Below, piece after piece: positions 41,851 through 49,710 of a stretch of 64,000 nt of DNA. Origin of the DNA: Cycloclasticus sp. (lineage in GTDB: Bacteria; Pseudomonadota; Gammaproteobacteria; Methylococcales; Cycloclasticaceae); assembly GCA_040743155.1 (NCBI GenBank), contig JBFLJU010000001.1, forward strand, positions 1,612,001-1,676,000, in the 5' to 3' direction. Position numbers and translations under genes: made by a program. Positions within the stretch are counted from its first letter, which is position 1; every line of letters begins with the position of its first letter. The notes beneath the pieces were generated by a model that was not told the DNA's origin, did no database searches, and saw only the letters and a program-made list of their open reading frames with translations.

Positions 41851-42149
41851 TAGTTAAATACCATGTCTTCAGGTTGATCGCCCCAGATCAGGCCATTTGG
41901 ATAATCTGGGGTATATATAATGAGTCGGGCACGATACTGACCCGCTGCAACACTTGACTGACCCAACTTAAAAACAAGTCTGTCGGTTTTAGTTAGGTCA
42001 AACCACGCTGCATTCGTATCACTGTCCAATACGGTTCCACCGCCCAAATCAACTTCCACACGCGTGATAGCCGAGTGATCAATGACTGCGCCAGCATCTT
42101 GCAGTTGCAGTTCTAACGCATTGTCACGCCCCAGCCAGATATAGTGCAT
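41850..42149 (-). CDS. Hypothetical 99-aa virion-type protein
   Basis: 99 residues, beta-rich, start MHYIWLGRDNALELQLQDAG, ending YPNGLIWGDQPEDMVFN. I have seen similar short proteins beside structural genes of phages, but name no family. Last of three accessory genes inserted between the gp26-like gene and TerS; overlaps TerS by one base. Confidence 0.65.
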   Translation of the reverse strand: MHYIWLGRDNALELQLQDAGAVIDHSAITRVEVDLGGGTVLDSDTNAAWFDLTKTDRLVFKLGQSSVAAGQYRARLIIYTPDYPNGLIWGDQPEDMVFN

Positions 42150-42156
42150 TGATCAA

Positions 42157-42543
42157 TTAAACGGGCTGATTCATTTTAAGATTTAATGTCGGGATGTTTA
42201 CCGCGTTACCCGATGTGATCACCTGATCCGATGTCTCATCGGTTACCGCTAATACTTTTAAACCGACGCTATCCACATAGGCAATATGCAAATCATCGCC
42301 ACCTATTGATGAAGCGGAAGCACTTGGCGCTTTAGCCGGTGTTGCTAATTGGCGACCATTAACACCTTGGTTGCCAAGAACGTAATCACCAGAAACAGTG
42401 GCGGCACTAGCAACGCTATTACCAATAACGGTTGCATAGCTATCTGCAGCCGCGTAGTTTTTAATTAAATGCAGATTATCTGCATTGGTTTTAATGTTGT
42501 TCAGTCCGCTATCTAAAACGTCTGGATGGAAGTACTTAGGCAT
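42157..42543 (-). CDS. Hypothetical 128-aa structural-type protein
   Basis: 128 residues: YFHPDVLDSGLNNIKTNADN, YAAADSYATVIGNSVASA, TLNLKMNQPV. The composition (Ala/Ser/Thr, VTDETSDQVITSGNAVN) suggests a virion surface protein. Middle of the three-gene accessory insert. No function known to me. Confidence 0.65.
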   Translation of the reverse strand: MPKYFHPDVLDSGLNNIKTNADNLHLIKNYAAADSYATVIGNSVASAATVSGDYVLGNQGVNGRQLATPAKAPSASASSIGGDDLHIAYVDSVGLKVLAVTDETSDQVITSGNAVNIPTLNLKMNQPV

Positions 42544-42558
42544 GATTTAACTCCTGTT

Positions 42559-44040
42559 TTAAGCTGCTTTAATGGTTCGTTGAGAGGCTATGTTTTGTAC
42601 GGCTTTAAGCTGCTTTAAGGCTTTGGTCGCTTTAAAGCTGCTGATATTGACGATGCTGGGGTTTGTTATTTTGCCAATGCCAATGTCTGCTAGATTAGCG
42701 CTACCGGCACTGGCTGTTGCTTGCGCATCGGTTGCTGAAAGTTGGTGTGTTTGGCTAGTTTGGCCTGCTGCTGCTTCGCCAGTTTGTTCGGCATCAGCTC
42801 CAGTCAATGTATGAGTTTGAGTAATAGCGGCCCCATCAATAGACGGGGTCGCTATTAAGTCAGCTGCCGTTAATTCATGCGCACCTGACGAGATAATTAT
42901 TCCGGTGTCAGCACTGGCGGTGGCCTCGGCATCGCTACCAGATAGCGTATGAGTTTGGGAGATATTGCCGTTGTCGAGAGCGCCGGTTTCGCTCGCATCG
43001 GCTCCAGATAAACCGTGCCCTTGACTGATTTGGCCAGTGTCCGCCAAGGGTGTTGCGTCTGCGCCCTGAGCAAGAACATCATGTTGTTGCGTAATGGCCG
43101 AGGTATCGGCACTGGTTGAACTGTCAGCATCCACTCCTGATAGTTGCTGTGCTTGTGAGATGTTTGCAGCTTCATTATCGCCGGTTGCGCTTGAATCACT
43201 GCCGGATAAAGCATGAGACTGAGCAATGCCAGCGGTATCAATCGTTGGGGTTGATGTTGCATCTTGCGCTACCAGGTTGTGTGAAATTGTTTGGCTAACC
43301 GCGCCCGTATCGGCCGCTGGTGTGGCATCTGCATCGGTTCCTGTTAATCCGTGCGTTTGGCTGGCCACGCCTGTGGTTGCCTCGCCTGTTTGATCGGCAT
43401 CGGTTCCGCTTAATCCGTGAGTTTGACTGATGGTACCGTTATCGGTTGTGCCTGTTTCGGTGGCATCTGAACCGGTTAATCCGTGAGTTTGAGTAATGGC
43501 GCCACTATCAATAGAGGGGGTTGAATCGCTATCCGCTGCGGTTAAATTTATCGCCGCTGCTGCAACATCGGCGTTCCATTCGATACCGCCAACATCAACG
43601 GCAGAGCGTTTTGCGGGTGAACCACCTGATTTAGTGGCAACAACTCGAAGTTCAACTAAAGAACCGTCTGCATTAGCGAGCTCACTGGCATCAAAATCAA
43701 ATTGTAAAATCTGCGCCACATCTGATGAAATAGCAACATCAGACCCAGCACGAACCAACACACCGTTTTCCCATAATTCAAGATGTGCGGTAGGGTCAGT
43801 TGTACCTGATCCGGTGGTTCGACGTACTTCGGCTTTGGCATTTTGTAACGCTGCCCCAATATTAGGTGCGCCGGACGGGGTGGGGAATGAAACACGAACT
43901 TCTGTATTCGTATTGTTATCGCTGGCAATACACCAACTGGCATCCCCCGCATCGGGATCACTGGTTAAATCGCCAAGTGTGCAGCTTGAAAAGCCTACGT
44001 TAGCAAGTAATGCATCGGGAGATAGTGTTTCTAAAGACAC
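42559..44040 (-). CDS. 22-residue-repeat phage structural protein
   Basis: 493 residues. Residues about 1-165 form a unique beta-rich domain; residues about 165-440 are twelve full copies plus a partial copy of a 22-residue unit with the pattern SGxDAxxTxxADTGxISQTH-x-L; the last 45 residues are basic (FKATKALKQLKAVQNIASQR). Similar H-x-L repeats occur in phage surface or fibre proteins. It may decorate the head or adhere to cells or mucus-like polymers (inference). Starts four bases after the gp26-like stop. Confidence 0.75.
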   Translation of the reverse strand: MSLETLSPDALLANVGFSSCTLGDLTSDPDAGDASWCIASDNNTNTEVRVSFPTPSGAPNIGAALQNAKAEVRRTTGSGTTDPTAHLELWENGVLVRAGSDVAISSDVAQILQFDFDASELANADGSLVELRVVATKSGGSPAKRSAVDVGGIEWNADVAAAAINLTAADSDSTPSIDSGAITQTHGLTGSDATETGTTDNGTISQTHGLSGTDADQTGEATTGVASQTHGLTGTDADATPAADTGAVSQTISHNLVAQDATSTPTIDTAGIAQSHALSGSDSSATGDNEAANISQAQQLSGVDADSSTSADTSAITQQHDVLAQGADATPLADTGQISQGHGLSGADASETGALDNGNISQTHTLSGSDAEATASADTGIIISSGAHELTAADLIATPSIDGAAITQTHTLTGADAEQTGEAAAGQTSQTHQLSATDAQATASAGSANLADIGIGKITNPSIVNISSFKATKALKQLKAVQNIASQRTIKAA

Positions 44041-44043
44041 AAC

Positions 44044-44340
44044 TTAACCCTGCGGCCTAGACCTTGCAACGCCGGGCGCACTGCCACGATTCAGCGCTAT
44101 ATCTTCACCACGCGTGGTAAGCTTCGCAATCACCACGCCAGACACATCTTGCGTGCTGATTAACCCTTGCTCGTTAAGCCACGCCAGTTCTGTGCGTAAT
44201 TTATCACTACTAATGTTGTGGCCAACAAAGCCCAAGGCTTGCTGGATAATCCCTTCGTTGTGTGAAAAATCGGGGTCAGACTCAAGGATTTCGAGAACCC
44301 TTCGTCGAATATCTTCTGATACTATTTTCGCGTAGCTCAT
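44044..44340 (-). CDS. Small winged-helix-like phage protein (Mu gp26-like)
   Basis: 98 residues: EDIRRRVLEILESDPDFSHN, LRTELAWLNEQGLISTQDVS, VVIAKLTTRGEDIALN. This is the short winged-helix phage family found before gp27 in Mu-like genomes (VpaChn25_0724-like). Overlaps the DUF2730 gene by four bases. Confidence 0.82.
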   Translation of the reverse strand: MSYAKIVSEDIRRRVLEILESDPDFSHNEGIIQQALGFVGHNISSDKLRTELAWLNEQGLISTQDVSGVVIAKLTTRGEDIALNRGSAPGVARSRPQG

Positions 44341-44663
44341 CGTTTAGCTTCCAGTAATGATTGCTGAATAAGTTGCAATGTATTGTTCATTTGCTTCATT
44401 TCCCCCTGAATGCCGGTGACTGCTTGACCTATTTGATCTACACGCTGATGCACTTCACCTATTTCTTTATGGCTCGGTGAGCTATCAAGTCGTTGCTTAA
44501 TTAAATTAAGGCGGTTTTCATGGCCATTTACACGCCCATTAACCTCATCAAACCCTTGCTTAGTTGCACGGGTTTTTGAGTTCCACCATGCATAAATACA
44601 ACCGGAAACAACCAGCGCAAACTCTAAAACCTTAATGGCCAAACCTATTTTTTCAACGTCCAT
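44337..44663 (-). CDS. DUF2730 phage protein (Mu gp25-like)
   Basis: 108 residues: one membrane helix (about 8-26, AIKVLEFALVVSGCIYAWWN) and a coiled coil with many Gln/Leu heptads (VHQRVDQIGQAVTGIQGEMK). DUF2730 pattern. Overlaps the zinc-finger gene by 11 bases. Confidence 0.85.
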   Translation of the reverse strand: MDVEKIGLAIKVLEFALVVSGCIYAWWNSKTRATKQGFDEVNGRVNGHENRLNLIKQRLDSSPSHKEIGEVHQRVDQIGQAVTGIQGEMKQMNNTLQLIQQSLLEAKR

Positions 44664-44883
44664 ACTGTTTACCTTTCAATTCCCTTTTTTCTTTACATGG
44701 CACACACAGCGCCGCCGTTGGTGTTTTTTCTAGTCGATCCAAGGGGATCTCTTCACAGCAATCAAGGCATACAACTTCACCATCAACACATTGCTGAGCT
44801 AATTGGGGTCGGTTAACAATATTGCTGATCGCTGCCTTTCTGCGTGTTTCAGCAAGCGCATTAGCGCGATCTATGTCATCCAA
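44653..44883 (-). CDS. TraR/DksA-type zinc-finger phage protein
   Basis: 76 residues: DIDRANALAETRRKAAI at the start and a four-Cys zinc site CLDCCEEIP...CVPCKEKRE in the DksA/TraR style. Such proteins bind RNA polymerase or are structural; role in the phage is unknown. Start overlaps the peptidase-like gene by eight bases. Confidence 0.85.
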   Translation of the reverse strand: MDDIDRANALAETRRKAAISNIVNRPQLAQQCVDGEVVCLDCCEEIPLDRLEKTPTAALCVPCKEKRELKGKQYGR

Positions 44884-45361
44884 TTTTTTTACCTGCTTTG
44901 GTCGTTGTAATCGTCTCGCTAAAGATTAAATAGGGAGACCAAGACAGCATGGACGGCGACACTTTGTATGCTTCTACCCGCGCCAACAAGCTAACGCCTG
45001 CCGTTCGAACCAGCGCGAGAGCAATTTCAGAGCATATCCAGTTAAAAGGGTTGCCGCGATTGGTGTAGGTCATAAACCGAATGATTTTCATATGGCCATA
45101 TGGCATACCGACTTGCTTTAAAGCAAACTTAAGCCCCGCCGCTTCATCAACTTGCCCATTAATTTCGAATATATCGACCTCTGTTCCTTCGGTGTGCCCA
45201 TCGGACAAGTTGTCGATCCAACGCACAGAATTTGTTGAAAACCATGCTTCCAAAATTCGCCCATCGCTAAAAATAATGCCAACATGTGAATATTTGCCTC
45301 GTGTTTTCCGACGTATTAATCGTGAAGAAAGGCTTTTACCCTTATAAAATGCCAACCTCAT
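44876..45361 (-). CDS. Permuted papain-like (YiiX/NlpC-P60-type) enzyme
   Basis: 161 residues from the ATG at 45361, which overlaps the amidase stop as ATGA. GKYSHVGIIFSDGR supplies the His and FNWICSEIALALVRTA the Cys, the order typical of circularly permuted NlpC/P60 (YiiX-like) enzymes. These cut peptide or ester bonds in cell wall or lipids. Next to the lysin, it may help lysis or entry. Exact substrate unknown. Confidence 0.78.
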   Translation of the reverse strand: MRLAFYKGKSLSSRLIRRKTRGKYSHVGIIFSDGRILEAWFSTNSVRWIDNLSDGHTEGTEVDIFEINGQVDEAAGLKFALKQVGMPYGHMKIIRFMTYTNRGNPFNWICSEIALALVRTAGVSLLARVEAYKVSPSMLSWSPYLIFSETITTTKAGKKIG

Positions 45362-45879
45362 GGCGACTCCAAAATATGCATTGCTGGGGCGAGCATGCCG
45401 CCACTCAACCATGTTTTAACGTTAAACCCTGGGCAGGTTTTATTTGGGTTAATTGACCGATGGCCAATCACTTTGGTAATGCTCGGGAATTCATCTTTTA
45501 ACGCTTTAATCAACACGCGCAACGTTTCCCATTGCTCAAAACTAAATAGGTCTGTGCCCACCATGCAAATACCGATCGAATTATTGTTGTATTGGTAGCG
45601 GCGACCATCGCCTTTTGGGTAGCTGACATCAAGCGTATGCGCGCCTGTTTCACAATAACGACGGCCATTGCCCGTTGCGCCATTAGCGTAAATGACATGG
45701 TGATAGCCAATGCTGCCCAAGTGCGGCATATGATTGCCTGCTAGCTCTGGGTTACGCTTAAAATTCCGATTTTTATGCCAGTCGTCAATATCTTCAACGG
45801 TTGTTCGGCGACCATTAGGCGTAGCCGAACAGTGAATAACAATGGATTGAATGCGGGTAATTGCTCTAAATTTGCTCAT
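45358..45879 (-). CDS. Endolysin, N-acetylmuramoyl-L-alanine amidase (Amidase_2)
   Basis: 173 residues: IVIHCSATPNGRR with first zinc His, SIGYHHVIYANG, NNNSIGICMVG, ITKVIGHRSINPNKTCPGFN with the second His and zinc Cys region. Cuts the amide between MurNAc and L-Ala to release phages. No signal peptide, so it needs a holin; the nearby small membrane proteins are candidates. First gene of the late block. Confidence 0.93.
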   Translation of the reverse strand: MSKFRAITRIQSIVIHCSATPNGRRTTVEDIDDWHKNRNFKRNPELAGNHMPHLGSIGYHHVIYANGATGNGRRYCETGAHTLDVSYPKGDGRRYQYNNNSIGICMVGTDLFSFEQWETLRVLIKALKDEFPSITKVIGHRSINPNKTCPGFNVKTWLSGGMLAPAMHILESP

Positions 45880-45910
45880 GGAATCATGATGGCAAAATGA
45901 GCATGTGAAA

Positions 45911-45934
45911 ACACCCTGAAAGAGTTCAGGGTGT
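45911..45934. terminator. Hairpin upstream of the endolysin gene
   Basis: ACACCCTGAA-AGAG-TTCAGGGTGT, ten perfect pairs, weak TTTT on the minus side. Separates the middle from the late genes; almost identical in core to the terminator at 36237-36254. Confidence 0.6.
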
Positions 45935-45990
45935 GTGTGTTTACTTACCTTTTTTTAGTTAAGCACGTCACGAGTTCGAGTGCAACTATG

Positions 45991-46008
45991 GGCAATTTTG
46001 TTATTGCC
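45991..46008. promoter_or_regulatory. Dyad upstream of the late genes, possible activator site
   Basis: GGCAAT-TTTGTT-ATTGCC, a perfect six-base dyad between the middle and late genes. Mu middle and late promoters are activated by Mor/C dimers at such dyads; the link is inference. Confidence 0.35.
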
Positions 46009-46041
46009 AATAACCGACTAGTTTGCATATTAATTTTTTCA

Positions 46042-46554
46042 TTAAAACTTTGTAACATAGTCAGCACCGCTTGAATAAGGCACCTCTTTATCTAGGCATA
46101 AGGCAACACACATACTTTTCGAAATAGTCAGTTCACGCCCATCGGGTGAAATAGCAAAAAAGCAGTTATGGCCTGCGGCTCTATAACGCCTTAACTCTCT
46201 GTCTGGATTGTCATTTACACGCAATACAGCCGTTGCCCACTGGTCAAGACCGGTAAACTCAACACGCTTAAAGGTGAGGTCTTTTTGATATTTGTTTATA
46301 CCCGGGCAATAGTTAGTTAACTTGCCCCAATTGTTGCGTATATGTTGGATGGCCTCAGCGTTACCTTGGGGCTTTATTGCCTTACTTTTAATTTCATCCG
46401 GTGTTATCAAACTATTAATGAAGTAACCCACCATAAAAAGCAATAACCCCACTAAAAAACCACCGCCAATGGTGATAACCACGCTTTGCTTATTCATGCG
46501 AAAGGCTATTGCCGCGACTGCCCATAATGCTAAAAAAACATAAAACCACATCAT
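46042..46554 (-). CDS. Phage membrane protein, hypothetical
   Basis: 170 residues from the ATG at 46554, chosen because AAGGAG stands six bases upstream. Two membrane helices (about 2-17 and 26-48), then a soluble domain with three Cys (NYCPG, HNCFF, SMCVALC). I do not recognise a family. It follows mor and precedes the lysis genes, so a holin or exclusion role is possible. Confidence 0.65.
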   Translation of the reverse strand: MMWFYVFLALWAVAAIAFRMNKQSVVITIGGGFLVGLLLFMVGYFINSLITPDEIKSKAIKPQGNAEAIQHIRNNWGKLTNYCPGINKYQKDLTFKRVEFTGLDQWATAVLRVNDNPDRELRRYRAAGHNCFFAISPDGRELTISKSMCVALCLDKEVPYSSGADYVTKF

Positions 46555-46579
46555 TTTTTGCTCCTTGTCATTTTGACGT

Positions 46580-46960
46580 TTATTTGAAAATATCACCTTG
46601 ATGCTTGTCGTTTTCATCCGCATCAGACGACAAGCGATTATAAACGGTACGCTCAGTCACGCAGAGCTTTCTTGCAATAGCTGCTCTGGTCATGCCTTGC
46701 TGCGCTAGACGTTGCGTTTCTGCTTTTGTTAGTTGATTTTTCTTTGCCTGTAGACGTGGAATAAATAGCTTTTCATTACGAAAAATATGCAAGAAATGTT
46801 TGTATTGACCCTCGGTGAGCGTTTCTTTTAAGTCGCTTTTTTCTGAAACTCTTATCACTAATCCACCATAGCGCTTTACTAGCCTCATCAGGCCGTCTAA
46901 GCCTATTTCTTCGGCAATATATCGTGAGTTTTGTGAAAGGTAATCAGGCAACTCCATCAC
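46580..46960 (-). CDS. mor: Mor-family middle transcription activator
   Basis: 126 residues: ISRYIAEEIGLDGLMRLVKR-like start (SRYIAEEIGLDGLMRLVKRY), then the C-terminal HTH LTKAETQRLAQQGMTRAAIA, RKLCVTERTVYNRL typical of Mor/C. In phage Mu it turns on the middle promoter for late gene expression. One-base overlap with the gene before. Confidence 0.85.
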   Translation of the reverse strand: MMELPDYLSQNSRYIAEEIGLDGLMRLVKRYGGLVIRVSEKSDLKETLTEGQYKHFLHIFRNEKLFIPRLQAKKNQLTKAETQRLAQQGMTRAAIARKLCVTERTVYNRLSSDADENDKHQGDIFK

Positions 46961-47520
46961 TATGCCTTAAGCTTTCGCTCAATTTCTTTAATTCGTTTAG
47001 CCATAGTTGGCGAAGGCGCTGCTGATTGCAGCTGGTTCAAACTGGCCATCTCATTGCGCAGATTACTTTTTCCGACCTGACTTGAGGCTTTTGATTTTTG
47101 TGCTGGGGTGTAGTCGTTATAGCGTTTTTCTTCTAGCCAGCCTTGAGCCATGATTCGGCTTTGCCCGTACGGCAATTGCCTAAGTGATTCTTTTTTTGCT
47201 GCCTCTATAATAATTTTATACTCGGCTGATGTTAGTTCGCCCAATTGCCCAAAGCGCATAGCGGCTCCATCACGCCCATGCTTATGGCCAAAGGCGTTCC
47301 AGAACAAGTTAAAGGCTTTGCGCTGATGCTCGCTTAACAGTTTGTAGTAGTCTCTGCTGCTGCGCGGCCGGTGCTCTTTTGTTGACGCGCCATAGCCTTT
47401 TTCGGTGAGCTTTTCCCATAGCTTTTCGGCATATCTAACGGCTTTATCAACACAAGGTTTTTCACCTGTTTGAAAAAGTAGTATGGCTGATGCGCTTTGG
47501 ATGAATCTTTTTTTGCTCAT
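46960..47520 (-). CDS. Hypothetical B3-type phage protein (186 aa)
   Basis: 186 residues, basic and helical: ILLFQTGEKPCVDKAVRYAE, YYKLLSEHQRKAFNLFWNAF, AQGWLEEKRYNDYTPAQ. Occurs upstream of mor in transposable phages to my recollection; no function known. First phage gene after the attC-like region. Confidence 0.6.
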   Translation of the reverse strand: MSKKRFIQSASAILLFQTGEKPCVDKAVRYAEKLWEKLTEKGYGASTKEHRPRSSRDYYKLLSEHQRKAFNLFWNAFGHKHGRDGAAMRFGQLGELTSAEYKIIIEAAKKESLRQLPYGQSRIMAQGWLEEKRYNDYTPAQKSKASSQVGKSNLRNEMASLNQLQSAAPSPTMAKRIKEIERKLKA

Positions 47521-47570
47521 TTTTTTGTTGCGGCCTTTATGTTTTTTATACTGGGTTATTCCCGCTTTGG

Positions 47571-47623
47571 GGCTTTAATATCGTATTAAGGGGAATTTAA
47601 TGCCGCTTAATACGCTGTTAGGC
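47571..47623 (+). repeat. attC-like site A (degenerate left end)
   Basis: Contains the perfect arms CGTATTAAG (47582-47590) and CTTAATACG (47606-47614) and ends in GCTGTTAGGC, where GTTAGGC is the canonical integron cleavage box. The matching left box (GCCTAAC) is degenerate (GCTTTAAT). The GTTAGGC box holds the stop codon of the 155-aa gene. Confidence 0.55.
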
Positions 47624-48085
47624 AGCCTTGCAGGCCGCTTGCTCCGTAAGTCCTACCTGCACTGCTTTTATGATTCGGCATAAATATTCGTATTCGTGGT
47701 TCGGCATTCTAGGTAGGTTGTAGTGCCAGTCACTCATGTCGCCGCCATACATGGCATCCATAAACTCGTAATCATTCCAAGGGTCATCTCGGTGGCATTC
47801 AATGCCTTTTTCTTCTGCCGCCTTTCGAATAGCGTCAATGTCATAAACCTCTGAATCCATACCGCTTACGTTGCTGGCAATATAGTGTTCGTCACAAGAG
47901 CAAAAAAACTCAGCAATCGTGTTGTCGCCCATTCCTCCCCAATATGCGCTAAATGCTTTGCCGTAACATTCGAAACTTATTTTCCCCCTACCATTTGCAA
48001 TGTCTTCCGCAATAACAGAAACGGGGTCTAAATTATCAAGGTCACTTAGTGTTAATTTTGTTATCTGTGTACTTTCAATTTTCAT
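47618..48085 (-). CDS. Gene-cassette-like protein, hypothetical (155 aa)
   Basis: 155 residues, acidic: GRGKISFECYGKAFSAYWGG, then IAEFFCSCDEHYIA, DPWNDYEFMDAMYGG. It belongs to a family common in phages and plasmids (FECYGKAxSAYWGGMG) with no known role to my knowledge. It lies between attC-like sites A and B, antisense to the usual cassette orientation, with its stop inside box A and its own AAAGGATAAG ribosome-binding site. Confidence 0.75.
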   Translation of the reverse strand: MKIESTQITKLTLSDLDNLDPVSVIAEDIANGRGKISFECYGKAFSAYWGGMGDNTIAEFFCSCDEHYIASNVSGMDSEVYDIDAIRKAAEEKGIECHRDDPWNDYEFMDAMYGGDMSDWHYNLPRMPNHEYEYLCRIIKAVQVGLTEQAACKAA

Positions 48086-48104
48086 TTTTCTTATCCTTTA
48101 AAAT

Positions 48105-48165
48105 GCCTAACAAGCTAATCAAGCGGATGGCAAAAGACGCCACCGCTTATATGTGGGCGTTATAC
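48105..48165 (+). repeat. attC-like site B
   Basis: 61 bases: left box GCCTAAC, AAG, then arm AAGCGG with GGC, loop, GCC, arm CCGCTT, and right box GTTATAC preceded by GGGC. The order TAACAA...CAAGCGG...CCGCTTA...GCGTTA is that of integron attC top strands. The right box holds the stop codon of the 62-aa gene. Confidence 0.7.
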
Positions 48166-48348
48166 GTCCCCATTTAATTTAGGCATGTAGCCCTTATTAA
48201 ATAGCTCCGTAACAAAATTGAGATCATCGTTATCAATACCGTGCTTTTTACAAGCAACTAACAAATCATTAATGAACGGGTCTAATTGAGAAACCTTTGC
48301 ATCAAAACCATCATAAATATCCTGCATTCTTCTCTCCATATATTCCAT
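48160..48348 (-). CDS. Gene-cassette-like protein, hypothetical (62 aa)
   Basis: 62 residues, helical: MQDIYDGFDAKVSQLDPFIN, LLVACKKHGIDNDDLNFVTE. No family recognised. Strong ribosome-binding site AAGGAG seven bases before ATG. It fills nearly the whole stretch between attC-like sites B and C, antisense to them. Confidence 0.6.
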   Translation of the reverse strand: MEYMERRMQDIYDGFDAKVSQLDPFINDLLVACKKHGIDNDDLNFVTELFNKGYMPKLNGDV

Positions 48349-48369
48349 AAAAACTCCTTAAAATTAATC

Positions 48370-48431
48370 GTATAACAAGGTTTATCAAACCGACTGCAAA
48401 GAGCGCAGCAGCTTATTAACAGGCGTTATAT
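48370..48431 (+). repeat. attC-like site C
   Basis: 62 bases: GTATAAC, AAGG, TTATCAAACCGACTGC, loop, GCAGCAGCTTATTAAC, AGGC, GTTATAT. The segments TCAAACCGACTGC and AGCTTATTAACAGGCGTTA resemble the two halves of known attC sites. The right box holds the stop of the 73-aa membrane gene. Confidence 0.65.
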
Positions 48432-48647
48432 TTTCAACCAATGCCGATGGAACGATGACGCCCATACAATCACGTGCATAATAGCGAGCACTAAGATTCC
48501 CCATTGCTCGGTGGTATATGCGCTAACGATCCAAAAGGGTTGCCCAGCCAAGCCAAACAAACAGGCGTAACGCTGATGCTTAGGGCATTTATGCGTTGCT
48601 AACCAGATGGCGGCTAGCCCACTAATAAGGATCGCGACTTGAATCAT
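48426..48647 (-). CDS. Small phage membrane protein (73 aa)
   Basis: 73 residues, three hydrophobic stretches (about 3-17, 28-43, 48-64). Overlaps the next upstream small membrane gene as ATGA. Pairs of such proteins in B3-like phages are holin candidates. Its stop lies inside attC-like box C. Confidence 0.65.
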   Translation of the reverse strand: MIQVAILISGLAAIWLATHKCPKHQRYACLFGLAGQPFWIVSAYTTEQWGILVLAIMHVIVWASSFHRHWLKI

Positions 48648-48838
48648 CTGACTCGCCGTTTGACTGTTCGTTTGTTACGGTTATTTGTTCGCCATTTTTT
48701 AACCAGGTAAGCTGCGGCTAAAAACATAACAACGGAGACCAAGGCGCTGGGCAATTTATAGGCGGTTAGTACGGCCAGAAAGAGGTAGATATTGGGTAAT
48801 GCTTCGTAAATAACTGTCGGGGTACGCATGGTGATCAT
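48644..48838 (-). CDS. Small phage membrane protein (64 aa)
   Basis: 64 residues, two hydrophobic stretches (about 15-44) and a very basic C-terminus (KKWRTNNRNKRTVKRRVR). Holin-like layout. Between the GemA-like gene and the 73-aa membrane gene. Confidence 0.65.
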   Translation of the reverse strand: MITMRTPTVIYEALPNIYLFLAVLTAYKLPSALVSVVMFLAAAYLVKKWRTNNRNKRTVKRRVR

Positions 48839-48841
48839 CTC

Positions 48842-49249
48842 CTATTTATCTTCTAATCTAATACGCCATTTCTTCAGGCTTTCAATTACTCGCATGGCAT
48901 CAGGTAAGGGGATCCATTCGGCTTTATAGCGACCGGTCATGCGGTATAGGTATTTCCCCAGTGCTTTTTCTGACCCATCGTGCAGTAAGCCGCTGGTATG
49001 CATGTCGATCCATAACGCTCGGATTTTGTCAGCCGGTGTTTTTTTTGCTGTCTGGGCTTTTCTCTGCAAGGGCTTAAGGGCTTTTTTACGCCTCAGTTCT
49101 GCCACTAGGTTTTCTAGCTGTGCATCTGTCATGTCTTTACAGCTACGGTGCCCCGTCCTGCTTTCTTGCCAGTTTTTACGTGCATCTTCATCATTAAAGG
49201 CATGGCGCGCACCTGCGTGAACGAGTTTTATTAGGGTGGCCCTGTTCAC
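48842..49249 (-). CDS. GemA/gp16-like regulatory protein
   Basis: 135 residues: ATLIKLVHAGARHAFNDEDA, RKNWQESRTGHRSCKDMTDA, KIRALWIDMHTSGLLHDGSE, the DUF1018/gp16 signature. In Mu GemA alters host gene expression and DNA topology. Overlaps the previous gene by four bases. Confidence 0.88.
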   Translation of the reverse strand: MNRATLIKLVHAGARHAFNDEDARKNWQESRTGHRSCKDMTDAQLENLVAELRRKKALKPLQRKAQTAKKTPADKIRALWIDMHTSGLLHDGSEKALGKYLYRMTGRYKAEWIPLPDAMRVIESLKKWRIRLEDK

Positions 49250-49710
49250 GCTGCGTCCTCTTTGGGAAGTGCTTCGATGGCCTTTTCATATTCTTCAGGC
49301 GTTAGGACTTCGATGTTTTGATTGTGTTTTTTGAGGTGACTGACTAGGCGTTTTGCAGAACCCCAAGATGGCGAGACAAAGAGATTCTTATTGTAATAAC
49401 CTCGCTTTTTCGCTTCGCGCTTACCCCATATCTTCTCTAGAGATGCGAGCTCTTTTTTGCTCCAAATAGCCATTTTTGATACTTTGCAAAATTTCCGCTG
49501 AATATCGCTAAACTCATTGTCTGTTCTATAACAGCCGATCCATTCACCTTTCATAACGCCGTTGATGTAGATATTAATCTCCAGCTTATTTTTGTTACGC
49601 CCCATGCTGGTAACCAATAGATACCCATCACAACGCAAGAAAACTGATGAATAAAGCGAATCCATTTGTTCGGTTATTTCTACCCACTGTTCTTTGCTTG
49701 GCTGGCTCAT
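49246..49710 (-). CDS. Hypothetical early phage protein (154 aa)
   Basis: 154 residues from the ATG at 49710, which overlaps the preceding stop as ATGA. An N-terminal beta domain (SSVFLRCDGYLLVTSMGRNK, INIYINGVMKGEW) is followed by a basic helical part (LASLEKIWGKREAKKRGYYN). Seen in transposable phages; function unknown. Confidence 0.65.
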   Translation of the reverse strand: MSQPSKEQWVEITEQMDSLYSSVFLRCDGYLLVTSMGRNKNKLEINIYINGVMKGEWIGCYRTDNEFSDIQRKFCKVSKMAIWSKKELASLEKIWGKREAKKRGYYNKNLFVSPSWGSAKRLVSHLKKHNQNIEVLTPEEYEKAIEALPKEDAA

